Shown here: piece after piece, positions 46,738-57,500 of the stretch
How the letters are laid out: every line of letters starts with the position of its first letter
Numbering within the stretch: the stretch's first letter is position 1
Assembly (NCBI RefSeq): GCF_013409625.1
Contig: NZ_JACCBF010000001.1
Coordinates: 5,521,001-5,585,000, forward strand
Reading direction: 5' to 3'
DNA: 64,000 nt
Source: Nocardioides kongjuensis
GTDB lineage: Bacteria > Actinomycetota > Actinomycetes > Propionibacteriales > Nocardioidaceae
Position numbers and translations under genes: made by a program
The notes under the pieces: generated by a model
What the model saw: only the letters and a program-made list of their open reading frames with translations
Database searches by the model: none
What the model was told of the DNA's origin: nothing

Positions 46738-46746
46738 CGAAACGCG

Positions 46747-47466
46747 TCATCCCGCCGGCGCCGCGTCCAGTCCGTCGAGGAGCACCAGGTCGTCCGCCGT
46801 GATCACGCGTGCCGCGAGGGCGTACTCGACCAGCCGAACGCGCCGATTGCTCGCGGTACGGTCGCTGCTGCCGTGCAGGCCGCGCACGCCGAGGCGCGTG
46901 AACTTCTCACACACGTTGTCGAGCTTGCGGTTGAAGCGGGTGGTGGTCCACCCGAGTCGCTCTGCTGCGGTCCTCGAGTGCGGGATCGATCCCGCTCCAC
47001 GCTGTCCCCTGCGCAGGATGTCCTCGGCGAGGGCGACGATCAGCAGTCGCTGGTCGGGCGTCAGCGCGACCCGGCCCAGTGTCGTCTGCCCGTCGGTGAC
47101 CTCGAGCTCTGCGGCCTGGACGAACTGCGGCACCGCGTTGAGGACCTCGAACTCGTACGTCGTCGGACCAGCCGTGAACCACACGACCGTGCGTGCGAAG
47201 ACCAGCGGGATCCGTGCGCCTGGCGCGAGCCAGGTCTGGACCAGGCCGTGCTCGTCGGCGATGGTGGCCGAGGTCGCGTTGCCGACGTTGGCCAGCCACA
47301 GCAGGCCGTTGTCGAACCCGATCTCCAGGAACCGCCGGTGCAGGTAGGGATTGTCGTCGATGGCGATGTCACCGTCGCGACCGAGGACGAGCGCCCGATC
47401 GAGGGGAACGGTGTGCTGCTCGCCGCAGAAGTCGACCGTCGCGGCCACTGCGTCGCTCACGGCCAT
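46747..47466 (-). CDS. FHA-domain protein with winged-helix-like C-terminus
   Basis: From the ATG at 47466 the protein has 239 residues. The N-terminal part is an FHA domain (RALVLGRDGDIAIDDNPYLH, then RRFLEIGF and WLANVGNATSATIADE), with an altered Ser-Arg-His core, so phosphothreonine binding is uncertain. The C-terminal part (VALTPDQRLLIVALAEDILR ... GWTTTRFNRKLDNVCEKF) looks like a winged-helix DNA-binding domain. Starts at 47475 (GTG) and 47460 (GTG overlapping the kinase stop as GTGA) are alternatives. It is the last gene of the kinase operon and could link phosphorylation to transcription. Confidence 0.75.
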   Translation of the reverse strand: MAVSDAVAATVDFCGEQHTVPLDRALVLGRDGDIAIDDNPYLHRRFLEIGFDNGLLWLANVGNATSATIADEHGLVQTWLAPGARIPLVFARTVVWFTAGPTTYEFEVLNAVPQFVQAAELEVTDGQTTLGRVALTPDQRLLIVALAEDILRRGQRGAGSIPHSRTAAERLGWTTTRFNRKLDNVCEKFTRLGVRGLHGSSDRTASNRRVRLVEYALAARVITADDLVLLDGLDAAPAG

Positions 47467-49046
47467 GCCTGGCACTTCTCGTACGGTGTCAGCGCTCCGT
47501 CGACCGCGACCTTGAGCTGGACGCAGGCCGTGCCCGGCGTGGTCATCGGCACGAGGAGTCCGTCCGGACCAGCCGTCGCGGCGACGTACTGGTTGTCAGG
47601 CTGCCTCACGCTCCACCTCAGCTCCGCGTCGGCGGGCGCACCGTGGGCGACGAAGAGGACGCCGTCGGCCTGGGCACGAGCGGTGATCGTCGGCTCCACG
47701 GCGGCGGGTATGACGTTGCCCAGGTCGGTCGGGCCCGGAGCGGACGGCGTCGCCGACGGCGGTGTGCGCTCGCCGCTGCCCGAGAGCAGGACGCCGATGA
47801 CGACGGCAGCCACGGCGAGGACGGCGATCGCGGCCGTCGCGAGCACCTTCGGGCTGACGCCCGCACGGGTGGGGGTCGGCTGGAGCGCCGTATCGGGAGG
47901 AGGCGTCGGCGAGGCCACCCGGGGTCGCAGCTCGGTCTCCTCGCCGGTGACCGCAGCCGGGCGTGCCGGGGTGGCGCGGACCGGGCGACGCTCGGTCAGC
48001 GCCTCGTGGGCAGCAGGCGACGGTGTGACGGAGGGGCGGACCGTGACGGCGCGCTTGAGCATCGTGACGCCCTCGTCCGGGCTCGGCCCGGAGGGCGTGG
48101 CCACGGGGGCCGGCGCCGGCGGCGTGCTCGGCGGGGCGGGGGCCCGGATCGCAGCGGCCGCATCCTCGTCGGCCGGGAGATCCGTCTCGAGGACGACGAT
48201 CTCGGTCCTGGCCAGCCGCATCTCCTGCTCGACCCGCTGCAGGTGCCGGGCCAGCTCGAGGGCCGTGCGCGGCCGGTGCGCCGGATCCTTCGACATCGCC
48301 TGCTGGAGCAGACGGTCCAGGCTCGAAGGAGCATCGGCCCGTCCGGTCGAGGGGACCTTCCCGTGGAGGATCCGGCCGAACAGCGCGCGCTCGCCGTTGT
48401 CACCGGTCACCGCGAACGGTGACCGGCCGACCAGGAGGTGCCAGATCGTGGCGGCGAGGGAGTAGATGTCGGATGCCGCGGACCCGTTGGAGTGCCCGGT
48501 CAGCACCTCGGGGGGCGACCACGGCATGGAGACGCCGAGGTTGTCGTCGTCCTCGCCCCGGTCGCCGCGCCCGGCGATGCCGAAGTCGCTGAGCGCGGGC
48601 ACGCCGTACGAGCTGACGAGGACGTTCGCGGGTTTGATGTCGCGGTGGATGATGCCGTTGCGGTGCGCCGTCTCCACGGCGCTGGCGAGCTGGATCCCGG
48701 TCTTCAAGGCCTCGGGGACCGACATCTGCTCCTTCGCGACCCGGGCACCGAGGTCGGGCGGCGGGAAGTAGCGCATCACCAGGTAGGGACGGCCGTCGTC
48801 GGAGGTGCCCGCGCCGAGGACCGGGACGATGTACGGGTGCTCGGCGAGGTCGGCCATGACGTCGGCCTCGGCGGCGAACTGCCGGCGCTGCCGCTCGTCG
48901 AGCAGGTCGGACTTGAGCAGCTTGACGGCGACCTTGATCCGTGGCTGGTCGCGCTCGTAGAGGTAGACGTCCGAGAAGCCGCCCGAGCCGAGCTTCTCGA
49001 TGCACCGCATGCCCGGCAGGTCGGGACCGGGCCGGACGGCGCTCAC
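47457..49046 (-). CDS. membrane Ser/Thr protein kinase without PASTA domains
   Basis: From the GTG at 49046 it has 529 residues. The kinase domain occupies about residues 12-265: glycine loop GSGGFSDVY, Lys42 in VAVKLL, HRD at 134-136 (HRDIKPANV), DFG at 154-156, and DIYSLAATIWHLL. A Pro/Ala-rich linker, a single membrane helix (VLATAAIAVLAVAAVVIGVLL, about 405-427) and a 100-residue extracellular domain without PASTA motifs follow. It overlaps the FHA gene before it (GTGA) and the one after it. Pkb2-type kinases occupy this place in the bifidobacterial PFNA cluster. Confidence 0.92.
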   Translation of the reverse strand: MSAVRPGPDLPGMRCIEKLGSGGFSDVYLYERDQPRIKVAVKLLKSDLLDERQRRQFAAEADVMADLAEHPYIVPVLGAGTSDDGRPYLVMRYFPPPDLGARVAKEQMSVPEALKTGIQLASAVETAHRNGIIHRDIKPANVLVSSYGVPALSDFGIAGRGDRGEDDDNLGVSMPWSPPEVLTGHSNGSAASDIYSLAATIWHLLVGRSPFAVTGDNGERALFGRILHGKVPSTGRADAPSSLDRLLQQAMSKDPAHRPRTALELARHLQRVEQEMRLARTEIVVLETDLPADEDAAAAIRAPAPPSTPPAPAPVATPSGPSPDEGVTMLKRAVTVRPSVTPSPAAHEALTERRPVRATPARPAAVTGEETELRPRVASPTPPPDTALQPTPTRAGVSPKVLATAAIAVLAVAAVVIGVLLSGSGERTPPSATPSAPGPTDLGNVIPAAVEPTITARAQADGVLFVAHGAPADAELRWSVRQPDNQYVAATAGPDGLLVPMTTPGTACVQLKVAVDGALTPYEKCQAWP

Positions 49047-50560
49047 GCCGACACCTCGAAGACCAGTCGTACGTCGCCGGCGAGGGTGATCACCGTGCCG
49101 GGCACGATCACGTAGTCCTCCTGCGCGCGCAGCTTCTCGGGCTCGCGCCCGGGGAGCTCGATGTCGGTTCCGTTGGACGAGCCGAGGTCGCGCACCAGCA
49201 CCTGCCAGCCGTCGAGACTGACGTGGACGTGGTTGCGGCTGATCCCCGGGTCGGCGATCTTGACCAGGTTGGGCTGGTTGGCGGCACGGCTCGCGGTCGC
49301 CTGCGGCGCCCGTCCGATCACGACGTCGCGGTCGAGGGTGATCGGAGCTCCGTGCTCGCGCCGCAACGCACCCAGCGGGGGTCGGGCCACCTCCTGGGGC
49401 TCTCCGCCGTCGACCGGGGCCTGGCAGGTCCGGCACCTGTCGTCGTAGGGCGGCGTGAGGTGCCCCTGCGGGCAGCGCACGGCCGTGACGGTGGGTCCCA
49501 CGATCTCCGGCGTGCGCATCGCGGCGAGCAGGTCGGCCCGGCTCATCGTCAGCTGGGTGCTCTCGTCCTCGGGGTCGGCGTCCACGAGCTGTGCGAGCGC
49601 CGGTGCTGGCGGGGGGACCGCCGGCGGCGGGTCGGCCGGCGTCGGGTCGCCCGGCGTCGGGTCGGCCGGCGTCGGCGTCGCGGGTGTGCCGGTGAGCCAG
49701 GGCAGGCCGTCGATGAGGCCGTCGGCCATCGGGGGAGGTCCTGGCGCGGGCAGCGGGTCGGGATGGTCGTCGTCCCAGACCACGGTCACCTCCCGGACCG
49801 CTGGTACCAGCTCCTCCGGCTCCGGGGCATCGCCACCCGGCTGCCCGTCGTCCGTGCTGGTCTCGACGTCTTCCTGGGGCGCGGCCTCCTCGGCCTCGAG
49901 GCGGGCGAGGAAGGCGTCGCGGTCCTGGGTGCCCGCGAACAGGTCGCTGTAGTCGTGGGCCGGCTCCTCGGCCGGTTCCTCCGGTTCGGTCTCGGGTTCC
50001 GGCTCCGCCTCGGGTTCCGGCTCCGCCTCGGGTTCCGGCTCCGCCTCGGGTTCCGGCTCCGCCTCGGGTTCCGGTGTCGGCTCCGTCTCCGGCTCGGGCC
50101 GGGGCGCACGGGCGTCGTCCTCGGATGCGGCGGACAGCAGGATCCGGTCGGCCTGGGTGATGCCCAACCCCACGGGCAGCGAGGGCCCGTCGTCATGCGC
50201 GCCGTCGTTGCGCAGCTCGATGCGGTCCCAGGCGCCGACGAGCACCCGGTCCAGCCAGGTGCCGGGCAGCTCGCCGACGTGCTCGGCGCCGTGGGGACCG
50301 TCGAGCGCCAGGCTCGCCGGTCGGCGCACGATCGCCCGGTGCCCCTCGCTCACCGGTACGACGAGCGCGAAGCCCGGTAGCGCCTCAAAGCCCTGGTGCA
50401 GGAGCACGTCGAGGACCTCGTCGACGGAGCCGGCGCGGCGCAGCACCTGCCAGGCGTCGGCGACCCGGGCGTCGGTGACGCGCAGGTCGATGAGGAGCCA
50501 GCCGGACGGGGTGGTCACGGCGGTCCAGGTGCCGGGGGAGTAGCTGCCCTCGAGCGTCAT
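49043..50560 (-). CDS. FHA-domain protein with zinc-ribbon and Pro/Glu repeat linker
   Basis: The 505-residue protein has an N-terminal 150-residue region that I do not recognise, a long acidic linker with tandem EPEAEP repeats, further Pro/Thr/Asp-rich sequence, a zinc ribbon (CPQGH ... CRTC, about residues 372-390) and a C-terminal FHA domain with VVIGRAPQ, SRNHVHV and DLGSSNGTDIEL. FHA domains bind phosphothreonine, so it is a probable effector of the adjacent kinase. The gene overlaps both neighbours by 4 bases. The repeat region is coding and in frame. Confidence 0.85.
   Translation of the reverse strand: MTLEGSYSPGTWTAVTTPSGWLLIDLRVTDARVADAWQVLRRAGSVDEVLDVLLHQGFEALPGFALVVPVSEGHRAIVRRPASLALDGPHGAEHVGELPGTWLDRVLVGAWDRIELRNDGAHDDGPSLPVGLGITQADRILLSAASEDDARAPRPEPETEPTPEPEAEPEPEAEPEPEAEPEPEAEPEPETEPEEPAEEPAHDYSDLFAGTQDRDAFLARLEAEEAAPQEDVETSTDDGQPGGDAPEPEELVPAVREVTVVWDDDHPDPLPAPGPPPMADGLIDGLPWLTGTPATPTPADPTPGDPTPADPPPAVPPPAPALAQLVDADPEDESTQLTMSRADLLAAMRTPEIVGPTVTAVRCPQGHLTPPYDDRCRTCQAPVDGGEPQEVARPPLGALRREHGAPITLDRDVVIGRAPQATASRAANQPNLVKIADPGISRNHVHVSLDGWQVLVRDLGSSNGTDIELPGREPEKLRAQEDYVIVPGTVITLAGDVRLVFEVSA
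49991..50074. repeat. 18-base tandem repeat, 4 full plus one partial copy
   Basis: The unit CTCGGGTTCCGGCTCCGC (49991-50008) is repeated exactly to 50062, with a 12-base partial copy after it. On the coding (minus) strand it encodes the acidic EPEAEP linker. Copy number could vary by slippage without breaking the frame. Confidence 0.9.
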
Positions 50561-51333
50561 CGGACGTGCTCCTTCGGTGTGGTGGCCACCTCGAGGTCGT
50601 CGTCGGTGGTCGGTGGTGCGCTCACGACCACGGCCGTGACGTTGTCGTGCCCGCCGGCCTCGACTGCGGCCTCGACCAGCATTGCGGCCGCGTCACGGGG
50701 CCCGCGGGCGGCCTCGACGATGGCGGCGATGCGCGTGTCGTCGAGCTCGTTGGTCAGCCCGTCGGAGCAGGCGACGAACAGGTCGCCTGCAGGTGCGAGC
50801 GGGAAGATCCACACGTCTGCCACCGGGGCGGGGTCGCTGCCGAGCGCGCGGGTGATGACGTGTCGCAGCGGGTGATGGTGTGCGTCCTCCTCGCTGATCT
50901 TCCCGAGGGCCACGAGCTCGGCGACCTCCGAGTGGTCGACGGTGAGCCGGGAGGCGGTGCCCCCGGCGATCCGGTACACCCGAGAGTCGCCGATGTTGAA
51001 GACCAGCCAGTGCGGGCTGCCGCCGAAGTCGACGAGGGCGACACCCGACAGGGTCGTGCCCATGCCGCTGCGGCCGGGCTCCCGCGAGGCGTCGAGGATC
51101 GTGGCGTTGGCGCGCTCGATCGCCTCCTGGACGTCCTCCGGACGCAGCTGCTCGCGGTCGGCGATCAGAGCGAGCGCCTCGACGGCGAAGGCGCTGGCGA
51201 CGTCGCCGCAGGCGTGGCCACCCATGCCGTCGGCCACCAGGGCGAGGTGGCGCCGGGCGAGGTACGCGTCTTCGTTGAGCCGGCGTACGCGACCGGTGTG
51301 GCTGGCGGCACCCAGCTCGATGGTGACGTCCAG
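50557..51333 (-). CDS. PP2C-type protein phosphatase with a likely CTG start
   Basis: PP2C motifs run from HTGRVRRLNEDAYLARR through ADGMGGHACGDVAS (metal-binding Asp), GMGTTLSGVALVDF, FNIGDSRVYRI, SDGLTNELDD and GGHDNVTAVV. A start at the first ATG (51237) would remove the RxNxD motif, which binds substrate phosphate and metal. Upstream in frame there is no ATG, GTG or TTG before a TAG at 51340-51342, leaving CTG 51333-51331 (GGTAGG upstream) as the best start; that gives 258 residues beginning LDVTIELGAASHTG. It would dephosphorylate targets of the adjacent kinase. ATGA overlap with the FHA gene. Confidence 0.8.
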   Translation of the reverse strand: MDVTIELGAASHTGRVRRLNEDAYLARRHLALVADGMGGHACGDVASAFAVEALALIADREQLRPEDVQEAIERANATILDASREPGRSGMGTTLSGVALVDFGGSPHWLVFNIGDSRVYRIAGGTASRLTVDHSEVAELVALGKISEEDAHHHPLRHVITRALGSDPAPVADVWIFPLAPAGDLFVACSDGLTNELDDTRIAAIVEAARGPRDAAAMLVEAAVEAGGHDNVTAVVVSAPPTTDDDLEVATTPKEHVR

Positions 51334-51586
51334 CGCGACCTACCCCCACGTCCCGGTCGGCGGTGCCGACGTTTCCAGCAGCGGCTCATCGTGGCACCGC
51401 CAAGGGCCGATCTGCAGGCGATGTCCCGAATCCGTGCGGGTTACGGCCTCCGGTGTCCTCTGATCTGAGGACGTCCGAAGTTGGCCGTTCCTCGCCGGGT
51501 GACTCGTCGCCGTCGCTAACGTGCGGCTCGCTATCCGGGCCGCCCGTTCTCGGCCCGGCCGTCGACGGTTTCCAGGGGGATCTGGC

Positions 51587-54500
51587 GTGGCCATCGTGTC
51601 GCTCCGACGACCGCGTGCCTACGTGCGCCGGCACCGCACCTCGCTGGCGTCCTGGACTGCCCTGGCCGCCGTCGGAGGCGGTCTGCTCGTCTACGCCATC
51701 GGCTCGGAGGGGCAGACGGTGCACCGTGCCGAGCTCAACGACGGTGGCGTGTGGGTGACCAACCAGGAAGAGCACGCGATCGGCCGCCAGAACATGCCTG
51801 TCGAGCAGCTCGACGCGTACGTCGACGCCGGTGCCAACGCGCTGCCCGACGTCCTGCAGGACGGCTCGGCCGTGGTCAGCGTCGACGGCTCCGTGCTGAC
51901 CCCCGTGAACGTCGCGACCGGCCGGGCGGTTCCGGACTCGGCGGTCAACGCCGCCGGGCCCGCGTCGCTGGCGGGTGGCTCGCTCGCCGCGGTGGACCCG
52001 GACAAGGGCAAGGTCTGGGCGACCCGGGTCGATGCGGACGGCGGGGTGCCGTCGTTGTCCGAGCTCAACGCCGAGTCCGACCCGCGGGCCGCGGTCGGCG
52101 CCGACGCGAAGGTGCTCGCCTCGACGACGGGCACGGTCTACGCCGCCTCGGGAGCGACGGGCAAGGTGGTCGAGATGGTGCCCAAGGGCACCGGCTTCGC
52201 GAAGGCCGCCGCGGTCGCCGTGGAGAAGCCGAAGGGCGGCGTCGCCGGCATCACGGCTGTCGGTGGGACGCCGGTCGTGCTCGACGGCACCGGCCGCCTG
52301 CTGATCCCCGGGACGGGGGCGGTGGAGCTCGCCGACGCGACCGCAGTCAAGGAGGGGCAGGTCCTGCTCCAGCAGCCGGGCAGCGCGTCCGACGAGGTCA
52401 TGGTCGCCACGGACTCCGGCCTGGTCGCGGTGGGACTCGGCGACGGCAAGGTCCGGCGGATCGACATCGGCTCCGGTCAGCCGGTGGCGCCCGTGCGGAT
52501 GGGGCCGTGCGTGTTCGGCGTGTGGGCGCAGGATGCCGCCGGCCAGGCGGGCATGGCCTGTGACGGCGCCGATCCCGAGGGCCCGAACAGCTTCGAGCTC
52601 ACCCCGGCGGCGGAGCTGGTCTTCCGGACCAACCGCAACCAGCTCGTCCTGAACGACGTCCGCACGGGGGCGGTGTGGAGCATGAACGCGGCCCAGCCGG
52701 TGCAGATCGCGGACTGGCAGGCGATCAAGCCCCAGCAGCCGAAGGACTCGCAGGACGACGAGAAGAAGACCGACTCCGAGCAGGTGCGTCAGGCGCCGCA
52801 GGCGAAGACGGACAACCTCGGCGCCCGCGCGGGCGGGACCACGGTTCTGCACGTGCTCGACAACGACCTCGTGTCGGGAGGCGGCGTCCTCACCGTCACG
52901 AAGGTGACCCCCCCGGCGGACAAGACCGTGCAGGTCCAGGTCTCCCCGGACCGGCAGTCGGTGCTGCTCACCCTGCCCCCGTCGGGACCTGGCAACCTCA
53001 CGTTCGGCTACTCCATCAGCGACGGCAGCGGCGGCAAGGACTCCACTGCCGACGGCACGGTCAACATCGACGTCAAGGCGACCTCGGACCCGGGTTCGGC
53101 CGCACCCACCCTCCGCAAGGACGCGGTGCCCACGACGTACCCGATGTCCGCGCGCGGACATGTCGAGTTCTCGGTGCTGGCGGACTGGCGCGACGAGCAG
53201 TACGGCGACCCGGTGTCGCTCGACGGCATTCGCAACGCCCCCAAGGACATCCAGACGTCGGTCACCGCTGACGGCCTGATCCGGGTCCAGGGGGCAGGAG
53301 CCGCTGGTCAGGTACGGCTGCCCTACGAGGTCTCGACCGGGGGCCAGGCAAAGGCGTCCGGCTACGTCGTGCTGGACATCCTGCCCAAGGACAGCCTCAA
53401 GGCCGTGTCGCCCCAGGCGCTGCCCGACGTCGTGTCGGGCGAGGCCGGGGGACCGATCTCGGTGCTCCCGCTCGACAACGACATCCCGGGCGCTGACCCG
53501 GGCGACGCCCAGGCCCGGCTCACGCTGGCCGGCCGGGTGGCGCCGACCCGGGGACTGGACGTCGCCACGGACCTCGAGTCGGGCCGGGTGACGGTGCGGG
53601 CCCAGCGCCCCGGCACCTACCAGCTCACCTACGCCGCCGGTTTCGGCGCGGCGGCGCGGAGCAACGGCAAGATCACCGTCGTCGTCGACCCGGCCAGCGA
53701 CAAGGGCGACCTCCCCATCGCCGCGCCCGACAGCACCACGGTGCACGGCGCGGCGCCCATCGTCGTCGACGTCCTGGCCAACGACTACGACCCCAAGGGC
53801 CGGATGCTTGCCGTGCAGCAGGCCAGTGCGGTCGATCCCGACAGCGGTCTCGAGGTCGCCGTGGTCGACGGTCGCTGGCTGCGGATCAGCGGACCGGTCG
53901 GCATGCCGCCCGGCCAGCGGGTCGAGTACACGGTCAGCAACGGCAGCGGCGCGGCCAAGTCGACCGTCGCGGTCACGCAGAAGGATCCGATCCCGCCCGA
54001 GCAGAACATCCCGATCCCGACCGACGACGAGGTCGTGGTCCGCGTCGGTGACAGCGCCGTCGTACCGGTGCTCGACAACGACTCCACGCCGGGCGGTGAC
54101 CCGGTCGGGCTGCGGATCCTCCCGTCGGAGGGACTGCCCCTCGGCGAGCTGCCTGTCGACCGGCCGATCGGCAGGGCCTTCGTGAGCGGCCGCAACGTGC
54201 GGTACGTCGCTCCGGCTGCCGGGAAGGTCGACGGACCGACGGACGTCGTCGTGCAGTACGTCGTCCAGAACGAGGCCGATCCCAGCATCCCGTCCGCCAC
54301 CGGGACGCTCCGGGTCACGGTCAATCCCGAGCCGACCGACGAGAGCCCGAACCAGCCGCCGACACCGCGGTCGATCGAGGGGCGCGTGGTCCAGGGTGAC
54401 CAGGTCACCCTGCGCCCGCCGCTCACGGGCAACGACCCGGACGGCGACTCGATCACGATCGTGGGGATCGACAAGGCACCCACACTCGGCCGACTGCTCA

Positions 54501-57500
54501 GCTTCGGTGCCGACTCGATGGTCTACCAGGCGTTCCCCGGCTCCCAGGGCACCGACGAGTTCACCTTCCGGGTGCAGGATCGGTACGGCGCGGTCGCGGT
54601 CGGCTCTGCGCGCGTCGCCGTGACGCCGGCCGGAGCGCCCCAGGCGCCGGTCGCCGTCAACGACGTGGTGGTCGCGGCGCCTGGCCGCAAGGTCGAGGTC
54701 GACGTCCTCGCCAACGACCTGCGCACCCCCGGGACCGGCCTGGAGCTGCTGCCGCTCGAGGCTGCGCCCGACGGCGTGTCGATCGACGAGAAGACGGCCC
54801 TGGTGCGGGCGACGGCTTCGGACAACACGCGCAAGGCGCTCGTCGTCCCCTACCGGGTGACCACGGGCTTCGAGGAGTCCAGCGCCGAGCTGTCGATCCG
54901 GTCCGTGGAGGGCTACAACAACCCGCCGGTCGTCGAGGACGCCTACGCGCGGCCGGAGGGGAACTCCGCCGAGGTCGTCGTCGACGTCCTCGCCTCGGCG
55001 TACGACATCGACGGCGAGGGCAGGCCGGTCCAGGTGGAGTCCGCCTCGGACATGACCTTCTCCAAGTCCGGCAAGGTCACCATCCCGGTGGGAGAGGCCC
55101 CACAGGTGGTCCCGTTCACCGTCGTCGACGGTGAGGGGGCGACCGCCACGGCATCGATCTACGTGCCGGCGCTGCCGAAGGACACGCCGTACCTCAAGCC
55201 GGGTGCGGAGATCCGCTTGGACCCCGGGGAGACGAAGGAGGTCCCGATCTCGGACCTGGTGGTCGACCCCGAGGGCCAGGAGGTCCACCTCACCCTCGCC
55301 GACAAGATCGTCGGAGCTCCTGCAGGAAAGCTGCAGGCGACCGCTCCCGACAGCGACCAGACGCTCGTCGTCTCCGCCACGAAGGACGCCTACGGCCCCG
55401 GCGCCGTCACCTTCGAGGTCGCCGATGGCAAGGACCTCGCCACCGCCCACCTCGCCACGTTGGCCGTGCCGGTCACCATCGGATCGGGCGATCCGGTCCT
55501 GAACTGCCCGCAGGAGCCGATCGTCGTCGTCCAGGGCGGCGTCAGCCGGTCGGTCGACATCGGGAGCGTGTGCCACGTCTGGGCGGCCGACCCGACGGAC
55601 GCGGAGGACGTCGACTACACGGCCGACTGGGCCGACGGCCAGAAGCCGGCCGATGTCACCGTCATCGCCGACGGCGGCCGCGTGAAGCTGACCGCCGGCG
55701 TGAAGGCAGCCCAGGACGCCACCGGGGTCCTCGAGATCGGTGCCCGTGGTGTGGAGATCCGCGACAACGCGGGCCGCAAGCCCACGCTGCCCGTCCGGGT
55801 GGTGCTGGCCGGGCCGCCGAGCCTTCGGCCGATGACCGCGGAGGGCGAGGCCGGCAAGGCGGTCAGCGTCGACGTGGCGTCGTACGCCCGATCGCCGTTC
55901 GGCAGCAACGCCAAGTGGGCCCTGGTGGGCGGGGTCGAGAAGGTCGGTACGCCGGCCGGCGGGTCCGCCACCACCTCGATCAGCGGGACCACGGTCTCGA
56001 TGACGCCGTCGGCGTTCGGCGTCTACACCTTCCGGGTCACTCTCGCCGACGACGGCGCCGTGAAGGGCAGCACCCGGCCGCGGGCCACCGCGCTCATCAC
56101 GCTGTCGGTGGTGTCCGAACCGGGTGACATCACCGACCTGCACACCGACGGGACCACGTACAGCGAGCAGGTCAAGCTGCTGTGGAGCCCGCCCTCGGCC
56201 AACGGCGGCACCATCAACGGCTACACCGTGTCGTACGGCGGCGGAACGACCTCGTGCCCCAGCAACGCCTGCACGATCTCCGGCCTGAAGAACGGCAAGG
56301 ACTACACATTCACCGTCGTCGCCCACAACCAGTACGGAGACAGCAAGCCGAGCAACGCGGTGACGGCGAAGCCCGACCGCGTCCCGGACGCGGTGACCGG
56401 ACTGACCGTGACCAAGCAGCACGACCGCGAGGTCGAGCTGTCCTGGTCGCCGCCTGCCGACCAGAGCTACTCGGCGATCAAGGAGTACCGGATCAGCTGG
56501 CCCGGTGCAGGCGCGATCCAGGCCGTCCCCTCGGGCGCGCGGAGCTACACCGCGAAGATCCCGGACAACGGCCAGAACGTGACGTTCGAGGTCTGGGCCT
56601 ACAACGAGCAGGGTGACGGCCCCAAGTCCTCGGTGACCGGCATGGGCGCCGGCAAGCCGGAGGTTCCCGCGCTGAACCCGCCGCAGACCTCCGACACGGC
56701 CGGTCGCGCCAACAAGGCGGTGACCATCTCGTGGGGTGCTGTCGGCGCGAACGGTCCGGACCCGGTGCAGTACGAGGTGACCCGCACCGCGGGCGGCTCG
56801 TCGAAGGTGGTCTGCTCGTGGATCACCGCGACCAGCTGCGCGGACACCCTCGGCAACGACGGCACGGTCTACTCCTACGTCGTCCGAGCCCGCAACGCCG
56901 AGGCGACCTCGGGTCGCGGTGACGCACCCGACCTCCACACCTCGGCGACCTCGGCGCCCAAGACGGTCGAGGCGGCCGCGGTTCCCGAGACGGTGACGGG
57001 GATGAACGTCGTCGCGACCGGCACCAACCAGCAGGTGAGGGCGACCTTCAACGTGGGGGCCTCGCACGGCAAGACCAACAAGATCGAGTGCCAACCGGGT
57101 TGCGGCAGCCTTTCGCCGACAACGGTCGGTACCGGTGGGCAGTCCGGAGTGACCTTCACCGTCAATGCAGGTGCCAACGGGTCGACTGCCGTCGTGCGGG
57201 TGCGGACCTGCAACGGCGCAGCGGATTCGGCGCTGGCCTGCAGCCCGTGGGTGCAGGACTCGACCACTCCCTTCGGGCCACTGGGCAATCCGTCGATCTC
57301 CGTCTCCACGAGTGATCAGTGCTTCAACTTCACCGGGAGCGCCGACGCGAATGGCAAGCAGGCCACCGTGACGGTCTCGACCAGCGGGTACTCGAGATCA
57401 TGGAGCGGGAACGGGACGATCGGCTACAGCGGGCAGTACTGCCCGGGGTATGACCAGACACGCAACTTCACTGTGAAGTTCGACGACTCGCCCGCGACCA

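Noticed and set aside
49991..50074. Short repeats as a CRISPR array
   Set aside because: Direct tandem 18-base units with no spacers, in frame within a coding gene.
51334..51586. Small gene between the PP2C gene and the giant surface protein gene
   Set aside because: No supported frame; the stretch most likely holds the two divergent promoters. A TAACGT at 51517 lacks a matching -35.
51386..57094. 1902-codon open frame antisense to the giant surface protein gene
   Set aside because: Composition is Arg/Gly/Val/Asp-rich with no domains, and it is explained by the high GC content of the opposite strand; the plus-strand protein has clear domains and a ribosome-binding site.
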